This document shows positions 1 to 5,760 of a stretch of 11,266 nt of DNA, one piece after another. The notes below the pieces were generated by a model. It worked only from the letters and a program-made list of their open reading frames with translations. It was not told the origin of the DNA and searched no databases. Source of the DNA: Deltaproteobacteria bacterium (GTDB lineage: Bacteria > Desulfobacterota > BSN033 > UBA1163). Made by a program: the position numbers and the translations under genes. Each line of letters opens with the position of its first letter. The first letter of the stretch is position 1. The DNA lies in assembly GCA_016875155.1 (NCBI GenBank), contig VGSD01000048.1:1-11266 (forward strand), written 5' to 3'.

Positions 1-1884
1 CTTTGGAATACCGTTACGATCCCAACCCTTATATTCGTAATAAGTATCCAGGAGCTTCTCTTCGATCTCGGGGAATCTTTTCTTCCAATGGTCCTCAGGG
101 GGCTTCTCATCTGCTCTACGCAAGCCTCTTCTGATATTGTTGGCTCGCACCAGATTGCGGTTCCTCTGATAGATTTTGTTGAGTCCGGCTTGATCCATAT
201 CGATGCCGGTTGCTGCTGAAATAAAAGCAGGGTAATTATGCATATGATAAGGAGGTTTGAGGGGGAAGGATGATAGGCCGGCGCACACTCCGAGGGCATC
301 GTCGATGTAGTGCATCTTCTCCATCCACTCGACGATTTCAGAGGCCATTTGGGGCGTCGGGTAAAGTGGGTTGGCGTTTTCTCCCCTGGGTTCCCAGTCG
401 AGAAAATATTTCTTAAACTTTTCGTCAGGGACCTGAATCCAGTCCTTCACAAACTCCTCTCTCATCTCTCTATTGGGGAAGGGTTCCTGGGGAAACTGCC
501 CTTCAATCTGGGTGATGTTTGCCTTCTCACCGGTGCAATACATCAGGAAGTAAACCGGATTGAGCATTCCAAGTTTGAGGGGGAGCTGCTCATGCTTCTT
601 GATGTTGTTATGGGCAAATTCTTCGGCCCCTTTTCCAATCTGTTTGGCTGCCCAATAGGTGCCATTGGCCAGAATATCTCCGATTCCTTCCCTGCGGACG
701 ATTCTATCAAGCAACCAGTAAAATCTTCCCTCGGTATCGGATGGCATTCCCGGCATGTCCTGGTCCGTTAAAATGCCAGCCTCATAAAGCTCAAGGGCGA
801 ATGCCATGGTTTGCGGGGTTGAAAACCCGTCCACACCATAGTCCGTGGCCCGTTGAGCGATCGTGAAACCGAAATCGAGGTTTGAAAACGCCGCCATGGT
901 ATAAGTCAGTTTCGAGTAACATTTCATCATATAGGTCGAAATTCCCGGGACGGAAATGATGGCCCCACACTTCATCGGGCAGTTATAGCAACTGATGAGT
1001 CGCGTCCGCACACTTTCTTGAGTCTCTCTCCACTTCTCTTCAACTTCTTTTGTCCAATAATCCTTTCTCCGGGTGCGTGCATTTCCCCACATGAAACCAG
1101 TGGTGTGCCACTTCTCATCAATCAGTTTCATTTCCTGCGGTGATCCAAGTCCTTCGAAGATGGGCTCTACATTCTTAATTGGGTGTTCCGCTCGATACTT
1201 TATATAATTCAACACATCGTTACAGAGCCCAATATATTCAGCCGGTCGAGCAATATTGATGTCCTTTGTTCCACGAACGGCAATCGCTTTAATTCCCTTG
1301 TCTCCCATTACAGCGCCTACTCCCTGTCGGCTGGCACTGGAGCGGCCCTGCTCAATGGAAGCCATATAAACCTTATTTTCACCGGCCAGGCCGATTGCAG
1401 CCACATGGATGTTTGGGTCCTTCAATTCCTGTCGAATCAGTTCAGCGGTCTCGTTAGCGCCTTTGCCCTTCAAATGAGAGGCATCGCGTAATTCCACTTT
1501 GTCATTGTTGATCCAGACATAAATTAACTTGGGGGACTTGCCGCGAAAGATGACTTTGTCATAACCTGCATATTTCAATTCCGGGGCGAAAAATCCACCC
1601 ATCATAGAATACCCCATGAACAATGTCTGGGGAGACATGGTGGAGACAATGGTGCGGTTCGCACCAACAGCAGGTGTGCCACAGAGAAGACCAGTGCCGA
1701 TGATGAGGAGATTATCAGAAGAAAAGGGATCGGTTTCAGGGGAAACCCGATCCCATAATATCTTGGCATTGGTGCCAAGGCCCCCGAGATGAAGCTCAGT
1801 TAACCTCTGATCTGTTTCTACCCTCTCGATGTTTCCCCGTGATAGATCAATTTCTAAATTGAATCCCGTCTCTGCGTACCTCAT
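1..1884 (-). CDS. bamB: Class II benzoyl-CoA reductase tungsten subunit BamB (AOR family), 3' end missing
   Basis: The frame is open for 628 codons and leaves the window before a stop. Family knowledge: BamB is the tungsten-bis-pterin, [4Fe-4S] subunit that reduces benzoyl-CoA to a cyclic dienoyl-CoA in strict anaerobes, as part of the cytoplasmic BamBCDEFGHI complex. It is about 650 residues long, so roughly 25 are missing here. Seen: the N-terminus MRYAETGFNLEIDLSRGNIE is BamB-like. An AOR cluster motif CYNCPMKC lies at residues 299-306, and a fourth Cys is at 534 in DALGVCAGL. Glu251, His260 and Cys322 fall at the numbers I recall for the active site of the Geobacter metallireducens enzyme (substrate/proton-transfer residues and tungsten ligand). 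The ATG at 1884-1882 has AGAGGG seven bases upstream. A less specific aldehyde:ferredoxin oxidoreductase is the alternative, but the BamB-like sequence and these residues argue against it. BamC and the other subunits are not in the window. Confidence 0.88.
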   Translation of the reverse strand, partial: MRYAETGFNLEIDLSRGNIERVETDQRLTELHLGGLGTNAKILWDRVSPETDPFSSDNLLIIGTGLLCGTPAVGANRTIVSTMSPQTLFMGYSMMGGFFAPELKYAGYDKVIFRGKSPKLIYVWINNDKVELRDASHLKGKGANETAELIRQELKDPNIHVAAIGLAGENKVYMASIEQGRSSASRQGVGAVMGDKGIKAIAVRGTKDINIARPAEYIGLCNDVLNYIKYRAEHPIKNVEPIFEGLGSPQEMKLIDEKWHTTGFMWGNARTRRKDYWTKEVEEKWRETQESVRTRLISCYNCPMKCGAIISVPGISTYMMKCYSKLTYTMAAFSNLDFGFTIAQRATDYGVDGFSTPQTMAFALELYEAGILTDQDMPGMPSDTEGRFYWLLDRIVRREGIGDILANGTYWAAKQIGKGAEEFAHNNIKKHEQLPLKLGMLNPVYFLMYCTGEKANITQIEGQFPQEPFPNREMREEFVKDWIQVPDEKFKKYFLDWEPRGENANPLYPTPQMASEIVEWMEKMHYIDDALGVCAGLSSFPLKPPYHMHNYPAFISAATGIDMDQAGLNKIYQRNRNLVRANNIRRGLRRADEKPPEDHWKKRFPEIEEKLLDTYYEYKGWDRNGIPK

Positions 1885-1930
1885 TTTTTTTCCCTCTAAG
1901 TATTAACTTGTTATTATTTTCACGTGTTTT

Positions 1931-1960
1931 TATATACTAAAATCCTAACCCTCTTTTCAA
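1931..1960 (-). promoter_or_regulatory. Candidate sigma70 promoter of bamB
   Basis: On the minus strand a -35-like TTGAAA (1960-1955) and a -10-like TATATA (1936-1931) are 18 bases apart. This puts a start about 40 bases before the bamB ATG. The spacer contains the 13-bp motif AGAGGGTTAGGAT that recurs before the metallohydrolase gene. The perfect 6-bp palindrome CACGTG (1921-1926) lies just downstream of the -10. The call rests on consensus matching only; bamB could also be read through from the GNAT gene. Confidence 0.4.
1942..1954 (-). repeat. 13-bp leader motif, copy 1 (before bamB)
   Basis: The minus-strand sequence AGAGGGTTAGGAT ends 57 bases before the bamB start codon. An identical copy lies at 3842-3854, ending 65 bases before the metallohydrolase start codon. 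Same orientation and similar distance suggest a shared regulatory site. This is an inference from two copies only. Confidence 0.45.
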
Positions 1961-2039
1961 GACAAAAAATGTTTTTTCGTAAGTTTTTTTTCTGCCATGC
2001 AGATTCATCATTAAGAACTCTCCCTTTAGATGGAAGACT

Positions 2040-2480
2040 TCAATTCAAATGCTTCCTGAGATTGATAAATGGAGAACGGTCAAAACCAATAGCCTTGAAG
2101 AATGAAAGCATATCACCAGCATCCCATCGCACAGAGGTATGGATATCGTGGATCCCCTTTTTTCTAAAAAATGAAAAAAGCGTTTCAGCCAAAGTTCGTC
2201 CGATTCCAATTCCCATCTGCCGTGGGTCTACTCCTACCACTTCGATCCAACCGCTTTGTTCCAGACCAAATCCTTCTCCTTTGATCTCTCCAATGATGAA
2301 GCCGACCACGTGACCGTCCTTTAACGCAACAAAACCCAAAGCCTCCTGTTTTTTAAGATGGCGCCCGACCATTTGAATCCATTTTTTTGAGACTTTTTTC
2401 TGTAATATGGATTCCTGGATAGAAACGATTTCAGGGGCATCCTCAGCTTCAATCTTACGGACTTTGATCTCTATTCCCAT
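2040..2480 (-). CDS. GNAT family N-acetyltransferase
   Basis: This 146-residue protein has a single GNAT fold and is expected to transfer an acyl group from acyl-CoA to an amine, such as a protein N-terminus, a lysine or a small molecule. Seen: the acyl-CoA-binding motif A at residues 80-99 (EVVGVDPRQMGIGIGRTLAE) has the R/QxxGxG signature at Arg87-Gly92. A GNAT-like C-terminal strand follows (SFFKAIGFDRSPF). Length is typical of RimI-like members. The ATG follows the stop of the 62-residue gene by 7 bases and has only a poor, very close AGGA, so translation is probably coupled to the upstream gene. bamB begins 155 bases downstream, so the product might acylate enzymes of aromatic degradation. 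It could equally be the toxin-like partner of its small neighbour. The substrate cannot be read from sequence. Confidence 0.85.
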   Translation of the reverse strand: MGIEIKVRKIEAEDAPEIVSIQESILQKKVSKKWIQMVGRHLKKQEALGFVALKDGHVVGFIIGEIKGEGFGLEQSGWIEVVGVDPRQMGIGIGRTLAETLFSFFRKKGIHDIHTSVRWDAGDMLSFFKAIGFDRSPFINLRKHLN

Positions 2481-2487
2481 ATCCTAT

Positions 2488-2676
2488 TCAATCAATTCGA
2501 ATGATCTTGACATGCTTTCCGACCCATTCCGGAGGAAGATAAACACGGCCACTATTTCCGCTCTGTTTGACTTCCTTTTCTATCATCTCCTCTCCATAGA
2601 CCTCGAACTTGGACTTGTTGTGAACGGTAATCGAAGAAGGCGGGAGTTCGAGGTTGGGCTCTTTTTTCTGTATCAT
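2488..2676 (-). CDS. Small AbrB/MazE-like protein of the DUF2080 type
   Basis: This 62-residue protein has a variable, charged N-terminus (residues 1-22). A core follows from about residue 24: FEVYGEEMIEKEVKQSGNSG, then RVYLPPEWVGKHVKIIRID. The GNSGRVYLPPEWVGKxVKI pattern resembles DUF2080 proteins, first noted as 'transposon-encoded' small proteins, and the swapped-hairpin DNA-binding fold of AbrB/MazE/SpoVT. A role as a DNA-binding repressor or antitoxin is therefore plausible. The gene directly precedes the GNAT gene (7-bp gap) and lies downstream of a palindrome that overlaps a promoter, which is the usual layout of an autoregulated pair. The ATG at 2676-2674 has AAGGGA four bases upstream, which is weak. 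A second Met at residue 31 is less likely because it would remove the first strand of the fold. No transposase is adjacent. Confidence 0.7.
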   Translation of the reverse strand: MIQKKEPNLELPPSSITVHNKSKFEVYGEEMIEKEVKQSGNSGRVYLPPEWVGKHVKIIRID

Positions 2677-2722
2677 ACCATCCCTTAGGCAATCATCCCA
2701 AGTTAACTACTTTTCGATTACA

Positions 2723-2743
2723 ACGCATCTATAATAGATGCGT
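2723..2743. promoter_or_regulatory. Perfect 10+10 bp palindromic operator
   Basis: The arms ACGCATCTAT and ATAGATGCGT are exact inverse complements around a single A. On the minus strand the palindrome covers the -10 region of the promoter at 2757-2731, where a repressor would block RNA polymerase. It lies 47 bases before the DUF2080-like start codon. Size and symmetry fit a dimeric TetR-, GntR- or AbrB-type regulator. The cognate protein is not identified; the 62-residue neighbour is one candidate. Confidence 0.65.
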
Positions 2744-2757
2744 CAAAAAGTTGTCAA
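2731..2757 (-). promoter_or_regulatory. Operator-overlapped promoter of the DUF2080-GNAT(-bamB) unit
   Basis: The minus strand shows an exact TTGACA (2757-2752), followed either by TATTAT (2736-2731, spacer 15) or by TTATAG (2734-2729, spacer 17). The -10 lies inside the perfect palindrome. The promoter would drive the small gene, the GNAT gene and possibly bamB. Confidence 0.5.
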
Positions 2758-2815
2758 GAAGAAAATCGGGAAAAGGCAAATAATTACTTTTTATCTATAA
2801 AATAACTACAAAATA

Positions 2816-2844
2816 ATTATAAAAAGGATAAAAAGTGTTGTCAA
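2816..2844 (-). promoter_or_regulatory. Exact-consensus sigma70 promoter
   Basis: On the minus strand TTGACA (2844-2839) and TATAAT (2821-2816) are separated by exactly 17 bases, a full match to the sigma70 consensus. The expected start near 2809 gives a leader of about 130 bases that runs through the second promoter and the palindrome. The -35 context CTTGACAAC plus a T-run resembles the second promoter, as if the promoter region had been duplicated. The metallohydrolase gene ends 45 bases upstream, so this starts a new transcription unit. Confidence 0.65.
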
Positions 2845-2888
2845 GCAAAAAATATAACGAAGAATGGGGGTGGAGGGGGAGATAGCTT

Positions 2889-3776
2889 CTAAAGCATTTT
2901 AACGTATCGATCCTGTTCCTGGAAAACCTTTCCCAACTTCATCAGATGGTCTAAATGTTTTTTCATTAATGCCCGCTCGCCAAGTTCGAAAAAGGCCTTG
3001 GGTTCTCGCTCTCGACCGTAAATGATCCATGTCCTAACGATCTCTTCCATGGTCCTGGGTTTGACTAAAAAATCGAGTAACTTCCGGTTCCGTTCATGGA
3101 TGACATTTAAATAATCGTCCCAGAGTTTTCCAGGATCTCCCATAAATACCCCTTCTTCATGGCTGGTCAGAAAGACTTCAGCGGGTATTTTTTTCAAAAT
3201 GTTGATAGATTCAATCGTCTCCTCGATGTTCGAATCGAGGTTGCCGTACCAGGGGCCAAACCGGGTGAGATCGTAGTCCCCCATAAAAAGCACTTTGGGC
3301 TCTCGAAAAAAGAAAGCGAGATGGCCAGAGGTATGCCCGGGGGTGGAGATGACTTCGACCGTGACCCCATCTAGTTGAATGACCTGCCCGCCCTGGAGAA
3401 ACTGGGTTGGTTTTCTTGGCTTAAAGTGGAACGTTTCCTTAAGAAATTGGATCCAATACTGCTGGTAGTCATGATGGTCTACTCCATACCAACCCAGAAA
3501 GAGTTCTAAGCTTGACAGAAGAGATGCTTCTTTATCTGATATCCACAGGGGAAGGTCATCAAAGAGATCGAGGTGCATGAGATGATCCTCATGGGCATGG
3601 CTGAGCCAGACCATCTTGACCCCATGATCCTTTCGCAGTTTTAAAAGCCTTTCTCGATCTGAGGCGGGATCGATGAGAACACCTGCTCCTTTGATATACA
3701 GGGAATGGCAAAAAGGATACTTGCCTTTGTTCTCACCCGGAATAAACCAGATCGGACCGAAATGTTGCTCTTCCAT
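2889..3776 (-). CDS. Metallo-beta-lactamase-fold hydrolase with C-terminal helical domain
   Basis: This 295-residue protein belongs to the MBL superfamily of binuclear metal hydrolases and shows no signal peptide. The metal motif HxHxDH is complete: His60, His62, Asp64 and His65 in SHAHEDH. It is followed by His148 in TPGHTSGH, Asp167 in MGDYDL and His206 in TSHEEG. After about residue 225 a basic, helical segment of some 70 residues ending in LMKLGKVFQEQDRYVKML resembles the winged-helix tail of LACTB2-like members. The substrate (thioester, lactone, nucleic acid or glyoxalase type) cannot be assigned. The ATG at 3776-3774 has GGAG nine bases upstream. The gene points the same way as bamB and shares a 13-bp leader motif with it, which hints at co-regulation, perhaps a CoA-thioester housekeeping role; that is conjecture. 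Confidence 0.85.
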   Translation of the reverse strand: MEEQHFGPIWFIPGENKGKYPFCHSLYIKGAGVLIDPASDRERLLKLRKDHGVKMVWLSHAHEDHLMHLDLFDDLPLWISDKEASLLSSLELFLGWYGVDHHDYQQYWIQFLKETFHFKPRKPTQFLQGGQVIQLDGVTVEVISTPGHTSGHLAFFFREPKVLFMGDYDLTRFGPWYGNLDSNIEETIESINILKKIPAEVFLTSHEEGVFMGDPGKLWDDYLNVIHERNRKLLDFLVKPRTMEEIVRTWIIYGREREPKAFFELGERALMKKHLDHLMKLGKVFQEQDRYVKML

Positions 3777-3841
3777 GATTCTTATCTCCAGAGGGACTTA
3801 AAGTCGAACGTTGACATCATAAAAACCTCAAGTAAAAATTT

Positions 3842-3854
3842 ATCCTAACCCTCT
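3842..3854 (-). repeat. 13-bp leader motif, copy 2 (before the MBL hydrolase)
   Basis: This is an exact second copy of AGAGGGTTAGGAT in the same orientation as the copy before bamB, ending 65 bases from the start codon. It overlaps one arm (CCAGAGGG) of an 8-bp inverted repeat. The other arm, CCCTCTGG at 3795-3788, partly covers the ribosome-binding site of the hydrolase. Confidence 0.45.
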
Positions 3855-3866
3855 GGTTCTTTCTTA

Positions 3867-4022
3867 AGAGGCTGTGTCGTAATTCCGTTCATGGTTCGAG
3901 AACCTCACCACGAACGGATTATCACATGATTAAAAATCAACCACTTAGTCGTTCGTCTCGGTTGCGAGTCGAAGCGACCTGAGTATGTCGAAGGGCGAAT
4001 GACTAATAACAACACAGTCCCT
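3867..4022. mobile_element. MITE-like element with imperfect terminal inverted repeats
   Basis: The ends, AGAGGCTGTGTCGTAATT at 3867-3884 and the complement of 4022-4005 (AGGGACTGTGTTGTTATT), match at 14 of 18 positions. Inside are two foldback units. One at 3885-3917 has arms CCGTTC/GAACGG extended by TGGT/ACCA. The other at 3945-4006 has arms TTAGTC/GACTAA, with further G-T-tolerant pairing towards the middle. No ORF lies inside. TAAG occurs just outside both ends and could be a target duplication, but such a short match may be chance. The right end overlaps the stop codon of the M50 protease gene. The inner sequences also resemble the widespread TTCGTGGTGAG-type intergenic palindromes. Confidence 0.5.
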
Positions 4023-4644
4023 AAGGAAGAAGGACTTTGATGAGGGTGATGATCATTCCGCGAAAGAGACCAATGAAGGGGTTGAGCAGCCCGAGAAAGA
4101 GCAGGCCGATCATGATGAAGAAGCCGTAAGGTTCGATACGGGCAAGGAAATATTGGGTTTCTCTCGGCGCGAACCCCATCAGGATTTTTGAACCATCCAA
4201 GGGAGGGAGGGGGATGAGATTGAGGGCGGCCAGTGTGATATTGATATTGGCAAGGGTATAGACTACGACAGCGGATATTCCAAAGGGAGACAAGCCTAGT
4301 AACCTGTGAATGAGCAATGCTCCGAAAGCCACCAAGATATTGGCAAGTATTCCGGCTGATGACACAAGGATGAGCCCTTTTCGCCGGTCAGGAATGTTGT
4401 TTAGATTGACTGGAACGGGTCTTGCCCATCCGAACCCTGCGAGAAAGAGCATGAGCGTTCCGATGGGGTCGAGATGTTTGATCGGATTGAGGCTCAATCT
4501 CCCCATCCATTTTGCCGTCGGATCCCCCATCCTGTTTGCTACCCATCCATGCGCCACTTCATGAATGACCACAGAATAGAGAAGTGGAATGACAAGGAGT
4601 AGAAAGGCAATCGGATCGTTCATCAAAAGCTTAAAAAGTCCCAT
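4021..4644 (-). CDS. M50 family (site-2 protease-like) zinc membrane peptidase
   Basis: This 207-residue integral membrane protein matches the small bacterial M50/YwhC-type site-2 proteases, which cleave peptide bonds within the membrane. Seen: the zinc motif HEVAH (His28, Glu29, His32) lies in the first hydrophobic segment. The second-site motif appears as NLIPLPPLDG with Asn142 and Asp150, the place of the third zinc ligand. About five or six hydrophobic segments lie at residues 8-30, 60-72, 93-115, 122-145, 172-188 and 194-206. There is no PDZ domain, so it is not an RseP-type enzyme. Length is typical. The ATG has only a distant GAAGG (13 bases) upstream. The TAG stop lies inside the terminal repeat of the MITE-like element, so the last residues may have been altered by insertion. 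Confidence 0.9.
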   Translation of the reverse strand: MGLFKLLMNDPIAFLLLVIPLLYSVVIHEVAHGWVANRMGDPTAKWMGRLSLNPIKHLDPIGTLMLFLAGFGWARPVPVNLNNIPDRRKGLILVSSAGILANILVAFGALLIHRLLGLSPFGISAVVVYTLANINITLAALNLIPLPPLDGSKILMGFAPRETQYFLARIEPYGFFIMIGLLFLGLLNPFIGLFRGMIITLIKVLLP

Positions 4645-4687
4645 CTATTTTCTTTAACCTTCTTTCGGATCTTTCTGTTTCGTCTAT

Positions 4688-4716
4688 ATTATGACCACCG
4701 GAAACGAAAATAGCAA
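4688..4716 (-). promoter_or_regulatory. Candidate promoter of the M50 protease gene
   Basis: On the minus strand TTGCTA (4716-4711) and CATAAT (4693-4688) are 17 bases apart, matching the consensus at 4/6 and 5/6 positions. The start would lie about 36 bases before the ATG. The region also contains CTATTTTC/GAAAATAG inverted arms (4646-4653 and 4705-4712), whose meaning is unclear. Confidence 0.4.
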
Positions 4717-4742
4717 ATGAGTCTGCCCCATTGCAAGGTGAT

Positions 4743-5102
4743 TTATGGAATCCTATGGCGATAACTGAAGCAGAATCCATCATTCATGGTTGGGCTCAGG
4801 AACTGATAGCCCTTGGTTTCCATCTCATCGAGCAATCGCCGAATATTGGGAGAATTACGTTTAACCCATGGCTGACTGCTTTCGGTTGCACTGGCAACAG
4901 TGGAGGTGAGGGAGATAGCCGCCGAAAATAGAGTCAGAGCCTCTCCGGTTGTTTTTAGAAATTCTCGTCGGTTCTGGGGACGAGCAATCTTGATCAGGTT
5001 TCCTCTACCCTTCGAAGCTCCGAAGGAGCGTAGCAGGGTATGCTTCGGCGGGTTTCGCCGAAACTGTGAAGATGCCTCGTGCTTCCGCACGGGGACCTTC
5101 AC
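4743..5102 (-). CDS. Short Tat-signal ORF, probably degenerate
   Basis: The longest reading is 119 residues from a GTG with no visible ribosome-binding site. Only residues 43-119 look protein-like. A twin-arginine signal, NRREFLKTTGEALTLFSA (Arg45-Arg46), leads into a hydrophobic stretch and a VASA cleavage site near residue 72. That leaves an exported part of only about 47 residues ending FCFSYRHRIP. Residues 1-32 are encoded by a string of palindromes (5006-5091) and are unlikely to be original coding sequence. The native start has probably been lost or is a non-ATG codon near 4998. I do not recognise the mature part. Tat export normally serves folded, often cofactor-bearing proteins, so so short a product suggests a remnant or a fragment of a redox-enzyme gene. 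Confidence 0.4.
   Translation of the reverse strand: MKVPVRKHEASSQFRRNPPKHTLLRSFGASKGRGNLIKIARPQNRREFLKTTGEALTLFSAAISLTSTVASATESSQPWVKRNSPNIRRLLDEMETKGYQFLSPTMNDGFCFSYRHRIP
5006..5091. repeat. Array of three palindromic hairpins
   Basis: There are three consecutive foldbacks. The first has TACCCT/AGGGTA outside GCTCC-GAA-GGAGC (5006-5040). The second is TTCGGCG-GGTTT-CGCCGAA (5044-5062). The third is CGTGC-TTCC-GCACG (5078-5091). Regular spacing and GC-rich stems are typical of a REP/BIME-like mobile repeat rather than of coding sequence. It lies at the 5' end of the Tat-signal ORF. Confidence 0.55.
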
Positions 5103-5154
5103 TCGATTTTTGAAGTGGGGTTAAGAGATTTGTTCGATGTCAAAGCTGAACCCG

Positions 5155-5526
5155 CTACACCTGGCCTTTCGTGTAGGTTTTGAGAAAGAAATTCAGGCGA
5201 TCTGCCTGCCCGTCGGTCAGGTCTTTAAATTCCACTCCGCAGCGGCTGGTGATCAATTGAATAGTAAGCGACTCATATTCAGAAGGGGTTGAGAGTGGAG
5301 AGTCATATACGATTCGGCATGGTATTTTATGGAGTGTGAAGTCATCAATCCAGAGAAAAAGGTTTTTTCTTGAGTCCACCCAGTTTAGCTCTGTGTCATA
5401 GATATGTTCAAAAGACAATCCGCCCAAACTGACATCTTTGACCTTCCCGATTCTGTTGAGTCCATTCTGAATCGCGACAATGGCATCTCCTTTAACTAAG
5501 AAACGGGGATGTTTTCTCTTAACCAT
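5155..5526 (-). CDS. PilZ domain protein (c-di-GMP receptor)
   Basis: This 123-residue protein is a single PilZ domain, the cytoplasmic receptor fold for cyclic di-GMP. Both ligand motifs are intact: RxxxR at Arg4-Arg8 (RKHPR) and DxSxxG at Asp31-Gly36 (DVSLGG). The C-terminal part, SRCGVEFKDLTDGQADRLNFFL, is the usual last strand and helix. The nucleotide should be bound by the N-terminal arginines. With no fused output domain the protein probably acts as an adaptor on motility, exopolysaccharide or transcription machinery; the target is not indicated by the neighbours. The ATG is taken as the start because RxxxR lies immediately after it; the ribosome-binding site is weak. Transcription should start from the promoter at 5614-5586, divergent from uspA. 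Confidence 0.9.
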   Translation of the reverse strand: MVKRKHPRFLVKGDAIVAIQNGLNRIGKVKDVSLGGLSFEHIYDTELNWVDSRKNLFLWIDDFTLHKIPCRIVYDSPLSTPSEYESLTIQLITSRCGVEFKDLTDGQADRLNFFLKTYTKGQV

Positions 5527-5585
5527 TTTGATTCATGCTCACGTGTCTGTCGGGTGAAGGGTAGAAGATGTCTGCTTGATTTTAA

Positions 5586-5614
5586 ATGTTATTCTCTTTA
5601 TTGAACCCTGTCAA
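5586..5614 (-). promoter_or_regulatory. Candidate promoter of the PilZ gene
   Basis: On the minus strand TTGACA (5614-5609, exact) and TAACAT (5591-5586) are 17 bases apart, giving a leader of about 50 bases. The -35 sits in one arm of the perfect 14-bp inverted repeat and follows a T-run, which could act as an UP-like element. Confidence 0.5.
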
Positions 5615-5708
5615 CAAAAAATGGGGGGATGGGTAATGGTTCACTGAAGCGTGGATAAAGTCCTTCAAACAGACTGTCATGTCAGGGGATTTCGTTTTTT
5701 GTTGACAG
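5608..5708. repeat. Perfect 14-bp inverted repeat between divergent pilZ and uspA genes
   Basis: CTGTCAACAAAAAA (5608-5621) and TTTTTTGTTGACAG (5695-5708) are exact inverse complements separated by 73 bases. Each arm carries an outward-facing TTGACA. The arrangement looks like a shared control region for the PilZ gene and uspA, or the ends of a very small mobile element. The 73-base interior contains no gene that I can see. Confidence 0.6.
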
Positions 5709-5730
5709 CGCCATTGAGAATCATTAGTTT
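5702..5730 (+). promoter_or_regulatory. Possible promoter of the uspA cluster
   Basis: An exact TTGACA (5702-5707) is followed after 17 bases by TAGTTT (5725-5730), a poor -10. A better -10, TATAGT at 5731-5736, is too far away (23 bases). The site may need an activator, or a different sigma factor may be used. Confidence 0.3.
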
Positions 5731-5760
5731 TATAGTAGGACGAGGTGAAAGGAGGGGTCT

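Noticed and set aside
310..771. Plus-strand ORF of 153 codons
   Set aside because: It lies wholly inside the strongly recognised bamB on the other strand, and its translation shows no domain.
1979..2012. TCTGCCATGCAGA hairpin next to a run of eight T as a terminator
   Set aside because: The T-run is on the wrong side of the stem for transcription in either needed direction, and the stem is only 5 bp.
2488..2676. DUF2080-like gene as evidence of an intact transposon here
   Set aside because: No transposase gene or terminal repeats flank it; the family name alone does not make the region mobile.
2863..2881. G-rich stretch as a G-quadruplex
   Set aside because: There are only two long G runs and one GG, not four runs of three, so a stable quadruplex is not supported.
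5708..5730. GAGAATCATTAG as a Fur-type iron box
   Set aside because: Only part of a half-site matches, there is no symmetric partner, and no iron gene is nearby.
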